Shown here: piece after piece, positions 1 to 12,105 of the stretch
How the letters are laid out: every line of letters starts with the position of its first letter
How positions within the stretch are numbered: position 1 is the stretch's first letter
NCBI GenBank assembly: GCA_959347315.1
Contig: OY365807.1
Span: 10,564,192 to 10,628,191, forward strand
From: Bimastos eiseni
Taxonomy: Eukaryota; Annelida; Clitellata; Crassiclitellata; Lumbricidae
Reading direction: 5' to 3'
DNA: 64,000 bases
Notes under the pieces: model-generated
Database searches by the model: none
What the model was told of the DNA's origin: nothing
Seen by the model: only the letters and a program-made list of their open reading frames with translations
Position numbers and translations under genes: made by a program

Positions 1-46
1 TTGTCTTCGGGCTGATCTAATCTGGTCTAGTGGTTGATTTATGTAG

Positions 47-1442
<1,396 letters not shown>

Positions 1443-2353
1443 CCCTGTATACCAACTAACCCCTCTTTTACTCTGCTTCGTGTCAGAACCTCAAGTTCCA
1501 ACCATATACCCCTCCGACCAAAGCGACACCCCACTTAACAGATATAATATACTCTGCCTCCTCTTGCCCTCTGGAAACCGGACTCGCCTTTCCTCGGACT
1601 ATCCATTTGACAACTATTTGATTGACGCAGCGCTCGTGAATAAGCTGGTGCCCTGCGCTTGTCTTTCGAGTGGCGCTTTGGACGTTGAGAGATTACGATT
1701 ATGACTACGACTATAGGGTACAGTCCATTTCGACGGCCCTGGCGTAAGCCATGCATGGATGTATAGTGATTATGCAGTCAAAGGCTGAACAATGTGACGA
1801 TGTTCTTCTACGCGTGCAGACTGTTCGTAAACGCTGTCACCCAGCGCTATATAATTATGTAATCAATTGTAGATGAGCTTGAGTACCTTCGAAGTCGATG
1901 CATGCAACCGATGCATGGACAAAAGACGTCGCGCAACACTGAATATCATTTAATACTATTATACTGTACTTCCAGCCACAGGTATATATTCGTATATATT
2001 CCATACTCCATATATAGTATAATAATTGTTGTTCTCCTCTCTATATATGTGGTGTCCACAAAAGGGTAGGTATAATACCATATGGGGCAAGCGTCGCTCT
2101 TCGCATCTGTATTGCGTGTATAATTTCTGCATGCATGTGTCGCCTCTGTTTCGATAACCTCCACCCCACCCCATCGGTACCCAACCCACCCGACCAAGGC
2201 CCACCCAGGCTCTGTGCCTGTCCATCGCTGTACAGCTGCAGAGGAAAGAGAAATTCGCAAAGGGAAGGGAGGCTCAGTAGTGCATTTCTAGATTACTATT
2301 TTTATCTGTAACTTCTGTAGGTTTCCATGGCGGTTTAGAATACAATTGTAACC

Positions 2354-2420
<67 letters not shown>

Positions 2421-3220
2421 TATTATTATTAATATTATCATCATCCTTATTTTTATTATTATTATTATTCTATTGTTATTATTACTGTTATTTTTATTAT
2501 TATTTTAAGTTTTTTTTATAACGGGGCAGAAGGAGGAAAACCATGGCCTGATCCATGCCTGCAGTCTCAGATTCTCCCCTTATACCAGACTTTCGTCTCA
2601 AACCCTCTAAGTGCATGTTGGCCTCGCAACAATAAGTATTTATAATTATAATCATAATCGCTAGGGCAGAAATTCTACTGTATATAGAGTTGAGGACTTT
2701 ATAAATAATTTTCATTATACTATCTTTGTGGCCACGGTTGCTTCTATGGAAGAAACTGTACAGGTTGTTGTTAAAACATTCCAGTTTAATTTGCAATGGT
2801 TCTATAGCACATGTTTTGAATATAGGCCGACGTCTGTATCTAGTGTATATATATAGCATATATATATATGTGCAGTATATATACATATGACATATGTATA
2901 CATCCTATATATAATATCATGTGGTATGCAGTATATATATATATATATATATGTATATAATTATGCATGCAAGTGTACACGTGAAATATGAGCCCACGCA
3001 TGCTTATACAATAACACATGTATATACGTTGTATATTTTGTGTATATTTAGTTTTAATGTTCGTGTTGACATTGATGCAGCTTAAGTGAAAGTTTATTTT
3101 CTCGTGTCATTCGTCTGTATAAAGTTTACACAACGGAAATATAACCTGAAACCGAAACCGGTTCTTGTCAGTTGTTGTTATCTAACAATCTTTGTAATCA
3201 CATATTTTCGTGATACTGCA

Positions 3221-3251
<31 letters not shown>

Positions 3252-3540
3252 TTACAATAATACAATACAACTACATTATTATCATTTTTCCATTCTTCCA
3301 CATGTGCAGTTCAGAAGTGTAGACGTGTATCCAAACGTCCATATGAAATCCATTTTTCACAGCGCGTCTACATGCATGGGTAAAGAACTGGTTCACTGTC
3401 CCTAAACATCTTAGAACTGTCTCAGACGAGGATCGAGCTCTTATACCATATACATTATACACTCTCCGCGTTACAGGTCGACAGTTCTGACAAATCGGCC
3501 ATCGTGCTGCCACTCACGACTATAGTGAAGTCGCATGATT
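1443..3540. other. No gene seen; repeat copy and several microsatellites
   Basis: After the zinc-finger stop codon I see no convincing exon. At about 1540-1690 there is a dispersed-repeat copy (see 46080-46235 and 63755-63860). A TTA array runs from about 2354 to 2505, a TA-rich stretch lies at about 2930-2955, and a CTA array lies at 3221-3249. The open frames here are short and low-complexity. Confidence 0.6.
1540..1690 (+). repeat. Dispersed repeat family R3, copy 1
   Basis: It shares words with two other places: ACTCTGCC...CTCTGGA near the start, GGACTATCC in the middle, GCAGCGCTCGTG, and a tail TGCCCTGCGCTT then CTTTCGAGTGGC. The inverted counterpart is at 46080-46235, and a partial copy carrying the GCAGCGCTCGTG segment is at 63755-63860. 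No coding capacity was recognised. Confidence 0.5.
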
Positions 3541-3544
3541 AAAT

Positions 3545-3800
3545 GGTATTGACGTCAAGTGTTTAGGGTATGATGCCCTGCATGAGGCAGCCACGGTATG
3601 AAGTTTTGGCGACATAATTTTCCTAGCCTCGGCACATGGAGGTGAGTGTACAATCGGTGCACTCATTATAGTTGAGTTGACATGGGGACAAGTTGGGGAG
3701 CAGATGTCGCAGACCACATTTCGGCTCTGGAGGGGATTTGAACTCCACACGTCTCGACTGACACACCAATGTCCACTATAGAACCGAACACCACCACTCC
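3545..3800 (-). mobile_element. tRNA-derived SINE, family S1 (copy 1)
   Basis: Read on the minus strand from 3800, a tRNA-like head carries an A-box-like TTCTATAGTGG and a B-box-like GAGTTCAAATCCCC about 40 bases apart. The body that follows matches the body of the copy at 34330-34610 (shared words such as AGGCTAGGAAAAT versus AGGCCAAGAAAAT, and ACTTCAT). That pairing of a Pol III promoter with a shared body is typical of tRNA-derived SINEs. Confidence 0.65.
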
Positions 3801-4324
3801 CTCCCCGAATCAATGGCTGCATATAACGCAATCTCGATTTACCATATGATATATTCTAGAAATATCATGAGGCATTTGAGGTTACAGCTCATGGCTAATT
3901 TTAAAATCGTTACCCCTTTTATGCAAGGGTTCACGTCTTGAATGACCGGGGTGTGAAAGTGACCCTGCCTGCCCCACTCTCCCAGGCACCAATCGGTCAT
4001 CGCCAACCCCGACGGATGCATTTCCGGACCCCCGATCGCCCTTAACCGGGCCGGGTCAAAGGTCACGTTAGCAACTTCTCGAATAGACATCCACAGTGTC
4101 CGTATTTGTTCATCGGTCCATTCTTCACCTGATGCGACAGCGATTAACGGATTAGATTAAGATTAGTTGGATTAGATTAGTTGGATTAGGAGACGATAGA
4201 CTCAGGCAACGACGCAATCGAATTTGTCGAACGTTTGACTGAACGCACGGAAAGATTCATTGCCACAAGGAGTCAGTCGTCTAATTCAATATTTCGGACC
4301 GCTCTTATGGCTGATGGAGAGTAG

Positions 4325-5592
4325 AGGAGACGTGAGGAGAGAGGAGAGGAGAGGAGAGGAGAGGAGAGAAGAGGAGAGGAGAGGAGAGGAGAGGAGAGGA
4401 GAGGAGAGGAGAGGAGAGGAGAGGAGAGGAGAGGAGAGGAGAGGAGAGGAGAGGAGAGGAGAGGAGAGGAGAGGAGAGGAGAGGAGAGGAGAGGAGAGGA
4501 GAGGAGAGGAGAGGAGAGGAGAGGAGAGGAGAGGAGAGGAGAGGAGAGGAGAGGAGAGGAGAGGAGAGGAGAGGAGAGGAGAGGAGAGGAGAGGAGAGGA
4601 GAGGAGAGGAGAGGAGAGGAGAGGAGAGGAGAGGAGAGGAGAGGAGAGGAGAGGAGAGGAGAGGAGAGGAGAGGAGAGGAGAGGAGAGGAGAGGAGAGGA
4701 GAGGACAGGACAGGACAGGACAGGACAGGAGAGGACAGGAGAGGAGAGGAGAGGAGAGGAGAGGAGAGGAGAGGAGAGGAGAGGAGAGGAGAGGAGAGGA
4801 GAGGAGAGGAGAGGAGAGGAGAGGACAGGAGAGGACAGGAGAGGACAGGAGAGGACAGGAGTGGACAGGAGAGGAGAGGAGAGGACAGGAGATGAGAGGA
4901 CAGGAGAGGAGAGGAGAGGAGAGGAGAGGAGAGGAGAGGAGAGGAGAGGAGAGGAGAGGAGAGGAGAGGAGAGGAGAGGAGAGGAGAGGAGAGGAGAGGA
5001 GAGGAGAGGAGAGGACAGGAGAGGAGAGGAGAGGACAGGAGAGGACAGGAGAGGACAGGAGAGGACAGGAGAGGAGAGGAGAGGACAGGAGAGGAGAGGA
5101 CAGGAGAGGACAGGAGAGGACAGGAGAGGACAGGAGAGGACAGGAGAGGACAGGAGAGGACAGGAGAGGACAGGAGAGGACAGGAGAGGACAGGAGAGGA
5201 CAGGAGAGGAGAGGAGAGGACAGGAGATGAGAGGAGAGGAGAGGAGAGGAGAGGAGAGGAGAGGAGAGGAGAGGAGAGGAGAGGAGAGGAGAGGAGAGGA
5301 GAGGAGAGGACAGGAGAGGAGAGGAGAGGAGAGGAGAGGAGAGGAGAGGAGAGGAGAGGAGAGGAGAGGAGAGGAGAGGAGAGGAGAGGAGAGGAGAGGA
5401 GAGGAGAGGAGAGGAGAGGAGAGGAGAGGAGAGGAGAGGAGAGGAGAGGAGAGGAGAGGAGAGGAGAGGAGAGGAGAGGAGAGGAGAGGAGAGGACAGGA
5501 GAGGACAGGAGAGGACAGGAGAGGACAGGACAGGAGAGGACAGGAGAGGACAGGAGAGGACAGGAGAGGAGAGGACAGGAGAGGAGAGGAGA
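4325..5592 (+). repeat. GGAGA pentanucleotide satellite, about 1.27 kb
   Basis: This is an almost pure GAGGA/GGAGA array. The plus strand is purine-only apart from scattered single C changes that convert GAGGAGAGGA to GAGGACAGGA or CAGGAGAGGA. In places the variant alternates regularly with the normal unit (for example about 5095-5205), giving a 10-base higher-order unit. Long open frames of RGEER or SSPLL type across it are artefacts of the repeat. Such purine-only mirror-symmetric DNA can form triplex structures. Confidence 0.97.
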
Positions 5593-5593
5593 C

Positions 5594-5672
5594 GAGACAA
5601 TTCAAGAACGCAACGTCATGCCTTTGTAGTGGTTGGGCCAACCACGTGGAATAACCTTCCTTCAGAAGTTTA
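5594..5672 (+). mobile_element. LINE reverse-transcriptase C-terminal scrap
   Basis: Directly after the GGAGA array the plus strand encodes QRHAFVVVGPTTWNNLPSEV then a stop. The motif VVGPxxWNNLP is the familiar C-terminal end of CR1/L2-type LINE proteins. Only about 26 codons remain. The array therefore appears to have expanded inside or beside a LINE fragment. Confidence 0.6.
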
Positions 5673-5699
5673 AGCTATAGACTCTACATTATATCTCCT

Positions 5700-6165
5700 T
5701 CAGTCTTGAATTAATCACTCACAATTGATAGGTCAACCACACGGATCCTTCTTCTCCACGCGCGTGTCTTCATTTTTAATTGTAGAGTCTACAGGTCCCT
5801 TCGTATCATATCTTCCCATCTCTTCTTCTGTCGTCCCCGACTGCGTCGTCCATTGACATCCGCTTTCATAATCCTTTGAATGAAGCTTTCGTCCTCACTT
5901 CTCAATACACCGTTATACACGGCCGCACTCTGTCATTCTGGCCTCTCGTACTTTTTCCGTAATACACGCCACTCTTAGCGCCTTTCTGATGTCCTCGCTA
6001 ATTTTCTTCTCCCTAAGTAATACTCAGCATTCTCATCTCAGTTCTCTAGAAAATACCATTCTTCTTTCTTCATCATGAGTCCATGTCTCTGCTCCATAGA
6101 TCATCGTCGGTCTTATCGTTGTTTTGTAAACCTTTACTTAATTAAGACGAATAGACTCTGCATGC
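5700..6165 (-). mobile_element. Non-LTR retrotransposon reverse-transcriptase fragment
   Basis: Translating the minus strand in broken frames gives KVYKTTIRPTMIYGAETWT, then EDIRKALRVA followed by EKVREARM. These are the conserved late reverse-transcriptase blocks (VYKTxxRPxxLYGxExW and EDIRKALR) of RTE/Jockey-like LINEs. In-frame stops and frameshifts show it is dead. Confidence 0.7.
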
Positions 6166-6255
6166 ACCTCCTACAAACATCTGAGAACTGTTCTGTATCG
6201 CCGGGAGCGCATCTGACTACAGGTAATCTCTGAAGGCGCTATATATGTCCTTTAA

Positions 6256-6875
6256 ATGAACGAACGAACGAACGAACGAACGAACGAACGAACGAACGAA
6301 CGAACGAACGAACGAACGAACGAACGAACGAACGAACGAACGAACGAACGAACGAACGAACGAACGAACGAACGAACGAACGAACGAACGAACGAACGAA
6401 CGAACGAACGAACGAACGAACGAACGAACGAACGAACGAACGAACGAACGAACGAACGAACGAACGAACGAACGAACGAACGAACGAACGAACGAACGAA
6501 CGAACGAACGAACGAACGAACGAACGAACGAACGAACGAACGAACGAACGAACGAACGAACGAACGAACGAACGAACGAACGAACGAACGAACGAACGAA
6601 CGAACGAACGAACGAACGAACGAACGAACGAACGAACGAACGAACGAACGAACGAACGAACGAACGAACGAACGAACGAACGAACGAACGAACGAACGAA
6701 CGAACGAACGAACGAACGAACGAACGAACGAACGAACGAACGAACGAACGAACGAACGAACGAACGAACGAACGAACGAACGAACGAACGAACGAACGAA
6801 CGAACGAACGAACGAACGAACGAACGAACGAACGAACGAACGAACGAACGAACGAACGAACGAACGAACGAACGA

Positions 6876-6906
<31 letters not shown>

Positions 6907-7006
6907 AGCGAGCGAGCGAGCGAGCGAGCGAGCGAGTGAGCGAGTGAGTGAGTGAGTGAGTGAGTGAGTGAGTGAGTGAGTGAGTGAGTGAGTGAGTGAG
7001 TGAGTG
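6256..7006. repeat. AACG tetranucleotide array grading into AGCG and AGTG
   Basis: About 645 bases of essentially perfect AACG repeats (from 6256) are followed by about 36 bases of GAGC and about 70 bases of GAGT. The step from AACG to AGCG to AGTG is a chain of single-base unit changes. Every AACG unit carries a CpG. Open frames such as NERT or SFVR repeats are artefacts. Confidence 0.98.
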
Positions 7007-7034
7007 AATGGATTCATTAATGTATATACATAGG

Positions 7035-7145
7035 GACTGTCTGTATGCCTGTTTGTCTTGTCTGTCTGTCTGTCTACCTGTCTGTCTGTCTTTCTCTGTC
7101 TGTCTATCTGTCTCTCTGTCTCGTTCTGTCTGTCTCTCTCGTGTG
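7035..7145. repeat. CTGT tetranucleotide array
   Basis: Imperfect CTGT/CTGC repeat. Similar arrays occur at 15500-15577 and 18342-18465. Confidence 0.9.
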
Positions 7146-7149
7146 TTTA

Positions 7150-8342
7150 TATACTGTGTTAGTGCATATGCGTCCTTCTTCCTGCTATAGTGTAACATGG
7201 CGGCATATCTTTTAACGCCTCTATCCCTCGGCCTGTCTCGCACCTTCCCTCACTCATCCTCCCTCCTTTCCGACCCTAACCCTCTCCCCACACAGCAGCC
7301 AATGAAGATTGAAACGTAGCCAGTCCAACGGACAACGGGTCAGATATTTTCTCGCGGCTTGTCGACAGGTAGCGGCGCCCAGAACGCCCTAAATTTCCTT
7401 TTTCATTACGGGGGTGTTGCTGGTCGCCCACTGCCACCGCCAATGGAATTTCTCACGGCCTTTCTTCAGACCAACTAACGCAATAAACTAGGCGCCCGCG
7501 CTTCCATAAGGCAAAGCGCACCTAGACCCGTCAGTTGAGGGTTAAAGTGCCGATGGAGAAAAGAGAGGGTTTGTGATTGCATTTGCTACGGGGTTTCTTC
7601 AATGCTGACCATGTGATAATGTTAATTCTGAGGAATTATCTTGTGCAGTTATTCGAAACTGTGAAGCAGATTTAGGGTTGGCAGTGACGACGGCGGCGTT
7701 GATGGATGGCGGTGCTGGACTACTAGCGAGTATCGGAGTACGATGATGATGACGACTATAATGACGACGAAGACGATGATGATGATGTAGATGACAATGA
7801 TGATGATGACGATGATGATGATTATGATGATGATGGTGCTGCTGATATGTCTAATAATTATGAGCGTATGCCAATGTTATCATCCTATATAAATAAATAA
7901 ATATACACATATATATATATATATATATCTGACTGTGTGACGTTTACGACAGTAGAATTTGACGCAAAATAATATTAGTAAAATTAGTACAAAGGCGGCT
8001 CGGATTGAGTCGGATCATACATTTCATGAGTCTGGTCTGGTCTGGTCAGATAATCGGCTATATAAGTCGGGTCGGATCCATTTGGATGGGTAGGGTCGGA
8101 TCATGAAAATTAGCCCCTTCGACAATCTGGGTAACCATGCACTTGTCAGCTAGAAATTAAGATTATTTCTATTGTCATTGTTTATATTATTACTATTATT
8201 ATGATTTAAGTCTTCATTATTAGTTATCAGTTAGATTAATATTAAGGCCTAAGTGTAATAATAATAAGAAAAAAATAATAAATATTATTTTACTACAGAT
8301 AAGTGTTGGTGAATAATAAGAAAAATAACAATAATAGTAATA
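7150..8342. other. No gene seen; GAT/GAC trinucleotide array
   Basis: No recognisable exon. A GAT/GAC-rich stretch runs from about 7740 to 7850, a TA array lies at about 7909-7928, and a GGTCTGGTC/GGGTCGGATC-like short repeat cluster lies at about 7995-8105. Confidence 0.5.
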
Positions 8343-8379
8343 AAAGTCGGCGTCCAGTCTGAGACTGGACGCCGACTTT
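8343..8379. repeat. Perfect 18-bp inverted repeat with one-base centre
   Basis: The left arm AAAGTCGGCGTCCAGTCT (8343-8360) and the right arm (8362-8379) are exact reverse complements around a single G. It is GC-rich within AT-rich surroundings and sits exactly where a LINE fragment begins to be readable (8386 onward). Confidence 0.95.
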
Positions 8380-8385
8380 CGACAA

Positions 8386-8548
8386 CTACCCGTGACACCC
8401 GAGAGACAAACTTCCTTTTCCAGAACTTGTCGGCATTGATCCAACGTTTCAATGCGGTGGCTTTTCAGGGCACCATGTCAAGATTACAGTCCACTGACAA
8501 GCGGCGACCCAGATAGCATGATGACAGATCCGTTGGCAATGCCAATGA

Positions 8549-8593
<45 letters not shown>

Positions 8594-8640
8594 GTAATAA
8601 TAATAATAATAATAGTAATAATAATTAATATTATTATTAG
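8386..8640 (+). mobile_element. LINE 3' end with AAT microsatellite tail (copy 1)
   Basis: The plus strand encodes RETNFLFQNLSALIQRFNAV then AFQGTM. This is a conserved C-terminal block of non-LTR reverse transcriptases (ETxFLFQRLSVAIQRxNA). About 50 bases after the block an AAT array of roughly 90 bases starts. AAT here behaves as the 3' tail of the element, because the opposite-strand copy at 8860-9290 has the same arrangement. Confidence 0.7.
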
Positions 8641-8859
8641 TATTAATATCATTATCATTATTATTATTGTTTTGGCCATACTATACGCAAGTACGATAGC
8701 CGTCAGAAATTGATTGGGATCCGCCCAAGACATCGCGAATGACAACATGCGTGTCGCCTTTAAATAGCGTTAATTTACAGCGTTTAAATGGTGTTTGTTT
8801 CCGTTGCTTCAGCCTAACATTGAATTATCTTTATCTTTATTTGTATTGCTGCTGTTGCT

Positions 8860-8920
8860 GTTTTTATTATTATTATTATTATTATTATAATTATTATTAT
8901 TATTATCATTATTATTATTA

Positions 8921-8955
<35 letters not shown>

Positions 8956-9290
8956 TATACCTGAGGTAAATTATTATTACAATTATTATTATTATTACTA
9001 TCATTATTATTATTATTATTTATGATTATGATTATTATTATTATTATTATTATTATATTATGCTGTTATTGCCCATGTGGGCGAGCTAAGTGAGTGGTGG
9101 CAATGTCCCGAAGAGGCAGGCGGCGTTCCCACGCTGAAGAACAACCGAGATACGTTGGAACAGAAATGACGTCTCCATTGGATCGTGGGTTGCAGCACTC
9201 GTTCGACTACCCAACTCTGAGATAAACTGCAGTTCTTCACTGCTCCAAGCGCCGCCGGATTCCAAGGAGAGGGCTACAAAGGTCGTGGGT
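8860..9290 (-). mobile_element. LINE 3' end with AAT microsatellite tail (copy 2, inverted)
   Basis: On the minus strand, 9290-9085 encodes FVALSLESGGAWSSEELQFI, then ISELGSRTSAATHDPMETSF, then LFQRISVVLQRGNAACLFGT. This is a longer version of the block seen at 8386-8500. It is followed, in its own direction, by a long AAT/TTA array from about 9057 down to 8866. No full ORF survives. Confidence 0.7.
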
Positions 9291-9849
9291 GTTGGTTATT
9301 AATATTATTATTATTGCTACAATTAGACCTACGATTATTTTTAGTGGCATTATTGTTAACAGAAATTGTAAGTGATATTTCGCATAATTATGTTCCTATG
9401 CACTGTATATTTGTTTAGAAAATGCAATGGCCAGCTGCGTATTCAGCTGTTCTTTGTAAAAAATCAATGTTGGCTAGTACAACGATCATCCATTGGCAAT
9501 GGAACTCTGAACTCACCTCCAGAAAGCCCAAGGACTGTGGTCGAACCAGCATCCATATTCCATGTCAGGTCCGGTTCTATGGATTTTTCGTAAGTAGGCG
9601 GGATGTAATGTTACCCCCGCCTCCACACAATCAAAAATTTAATACGAACAAGACACAACGAGGTTCTGGGCAGTATTAGCTTGCTAAATATATAAGGACT
9701 GTACATTGAAATTCTAAATAGGAAAATAACCTATTGAGCACGTAGTCTGACATAGAAGAACTAGAAACAGAAATTACAGAATTGTTTTATAATTTTTTTT
9801 CCAACCAAATGACACATTATTTATTTAAAAGTCACTCTTCTTCTGGCTT

Positions 9850-10098
9850 TCAAGCTGCAAAGTCCCGAATTAGCTCTTCCATAAACAAATCTGATCTGGC
9901 TTGAGCTGCCATTTTCTTCTCGATCGAAATCGTGGCTAAATCAACTAAACGAGCCTGCACCTCATCAGATACCGGACCCTTAATGAACTTCCGGATTTCG
10001 TCTTTCTGCTTGGTCGCAGATGATTCACGTCTGAGCCTTAATCTTTTATAATCTGACCCAGACAATCGCTGCATCTTTATTCCTCTACCATCCACCAT
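9850..10098 (-). CDS. Small ORF resembling the N-terminus of hAT/ZMYM1-like transposases
   Basis: An 82-codon ORF with ATG at 10098 and stop at 9850. It contains RLSGSDYKRLRLRRE followed by a charged helix and KFI, which resembles the short basic N-terminal motif (LSGAxxRKxxKxxE) of hAT-type transposase relatives. The remainder (EVQARLVDLATISIEKKMAA) is unrecognised. No BED finger, TTF finger or catalytic domain follows, so it is probably a transposon remnant. It could also be an unrelated small gene; nothing else in the region supports expression. Confidence 0.35.
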   Translation of the reverse strand: MVDGRGIKMQRLSGSDYKRLRLRRESSATKQKDEIRKFIKGPVSDEVQARLVDLATISIEKKMAAQARSDLFMEELIRDFAA

Positions 10099-10679
10099 TT
10101 GGTTACGATATTTTTTCGCATTTAAGGGAATTAGTTTTAATTAAATATCCTATTTATATCAAATTTACAACCTTAAGTGTTTAACTGATATTGATAAACA
10201 AGGCGCTCATAACCGGAAGTTGAACTTAATTGATAAAAAGTGAATCGAAATCGAATATAAAGATTTTGTTGAGCATGTTAAAAGGAGAAGAAGCAGGTGA
10301 ACTAGGCCTATAATAATTTATTGAAAAGAGAAAATATATTTAATTGAAAAAATCATCATCATCATCATCGTCGTCACGATGACGATGACGACATGATCTT
10401 TTAGACGTCGATTCAGCCCGGTGTCACAAAATCTTACCGCATGCCGTGCGAGATACCCGTTACAGCAGGGTCCTCTGGGAAGTCCCAGAATCTACATGCA
10501 CACCGTTCGTTACAGAGCTCGTACGTACGTCACGTAACCGTGCCTTTCCTTCAGTCTCGCTGCCCCAACCGTCTCACCCCATCCCAATGGGAACTGACGC
10601 ACGTGACCGCGTTGCACACGACATCGCTAGGTGGCATCGTTTGCGACTAAAGCGAGGCTAAGGCGCTGTCGCTAAGAGC

Positions 10680-10790
10680 GGGAAAACGTGTCAGGCGCAT
10701 GCGCAGTGGCGAGGAGTAAATTCGCGGGTGTCGTCTGCTCCAGCCCCTCCATCGTGTGCGTGGGGGCGGGGTGAGGGCTCGAGAAAGGGC
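10680..10790. promoter_or_regulatory. GC-rich promoter-like patch with NRF1-type site
   Basis: GCGCATGCGC at 10695-10704 matches the NRF1 palindrome, and a GGGGCGGGG Sp1-type box lies near 10761. The surrounding 300 bases are rich in CpG compared with the AT-rich flanks. No gene was recognised on either side, so this may be the promoter of an unseen transcript, or chance. Confidence 0.35.
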
Positions 10791-11030
10791 AGCAGGAGAC
10801 ATATTTTGAGATGATAAAGATTTACAGTAAGCGACTGTAACTTTCGTCGCCTTCTCTGCAATGACGTTACAGGCGACGAATTTATGTAGCGCCGGCAGTT
10901 GGCTTCAATAATCGCACGAGGCGTTGGAGCGTTTTCTGGATGTCTGGGCGCGCTGACGATGTGTAGTGTGGCCTGGAAAGACTGTGACTAAATAAATCCG
11001 TTGTCTCGTGTCTGGTCGAGGAGTGTCACA

Positions 11031-11115
11031 GGCGAGCGGTAGTTTAGTGGCTATACGGTATAGCGTGCTGCACTGTCAGTCAAGAGGTCAGAGGTTAAAG
11101 TCTCAGTGTTTATAA
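11031..11115 (+). mobile_element. tRNA-like SINE head
   Basis: TAGTTTAGTGG (A-box-like) is followed about 45 bases later by AGGTTAAAGTCTC (weak B box). The pattern resembles the tRNA-related heads at 3.7, 12.0 and 34.5 kb. The body downstream is diverged. Confidence 0.45.
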
Positions 11116-11402
11116 ATTTCTGACAGTTTCTAATCCGTTGTGACGTGGGTCATACCAAGTCTTCCCAACCTGTGGTACTCCGTGGATTGGTGCTGCAGGG
11201 TCTGCGAGGCCTCGTCAGTTACCGGTCCGAAAAGTGAATAAATAGACCAACAGTTTTGAAAAGTCACGGAGAAAAACACTTACAAAATTATGACTTGCGT
11301 GATTGAAAATGAAAACTAAGTGATAAATTGGGATCTTGACGGTGATGGGGGGATTTGGACCGTATACACTGTCATATCTATCCTATCATTTCTGTTATAT
11401 TG

Positions 11403-11765
11403 TTAGCGTCTGTTCGGATCTGCTCGGCTCTGTTCGGGTCTGTTCGTCTCTGTTCGAATCTGTTCGGATAAATTCGGTTTAGTTCGGCTCTGTTCGAATC
11501 TGTTCGGATAAATTCGGTTTGAGTTCGGCTCCTGTTCGAATCTGTTCGGATAAGTTCGGTTAGTTCGGCTCTGTTCGGATAAATTCGGTTTAGTTTGGCT
11601 CTGTTCGAATCTGTTCGGATAAATTCGGTTTAGTTCGGCTCTGTTCGAATCTGTTCGGATAAGTTCGGTTAGTTCGGCTCTGTTCGGATAAATTCGGTTT
11701 AGTTTGGCTCTTGTTCGAATCTGTTCGGATAAGTTCGGTTTTGTACGGCTCTGTTCGGGTTCGTT
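11403..11765. repeat. TTCGG-based minisatellite, about 35-45 bp unit
   Basis: Roughly nine imperfect copies of a unit containing CTGTTCGAATCTGTTCGGAT, then AAATTCGGTTTAGTTCGGCT. Unit length varies because shorter versions lack one CTGTTCGAAT block. On the minus strand it reads as NRAEPNRIYPNRFEQ-like peptides, which I regard as a by-product. Confidence 0.9.
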
Positions 11766-11984
11766 TGAATCCCATTTTCGACATCTTGCTTTGTTCTGCC
11801 CTTTGATGGTCAATTCCCATCGACTGCTTCGATCGATGGTCACGTGGAGTTTTTTGATTTGTACAGAGAAGATAGGAGAATAGCAAATGGTCCCTTAGAA
11901 TTCCCGAGACAACCGTGGATACGAAGTGTTTTAATAATAGCATCATTTTACTCCTCTCCCTCGCCGTCTCATCTTCCATCTGAG

Positions 11985-12105
11985 GTACTACCATTGTATA
12001 CCCTTTACAACTGAGTTGGCAAACAGGATTACAAGTTGGGGGATTTGAACCTACGACCGATCGATTGAAGATTCATCACGCCAACCATGCAATACACTAT
12101 CGAGA
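11985..12105 (-). mobile_element. tRNA-derived SINE, family S1 (copy 2)
   Basis: On the minus strand the B box GGTTCAAATCCCCC is followed by CAACTTGT and then CAACTCAGTTGTAAAGGGTA. This parallels the CAACTTGT...CAACTCAACTATAATGAGTG body of the copy at 3545-3800. The tRNA-like head extends back to about 12100. Confidence 0.5.

Noticed and set aside
4260..5673. Long open frames over the GGAGA array on both strands (RGEER and SSPLL repeats)
   Set aside because: They are a direct consequence of a repeat whose unit lacks stop codons in most frames; no start context, domain or splice support.
6217..7243. Open frames of SFVR or NERT repeats across the AACG array
   Set aside because: Pure translation of a tetranucleotide microsatellite.
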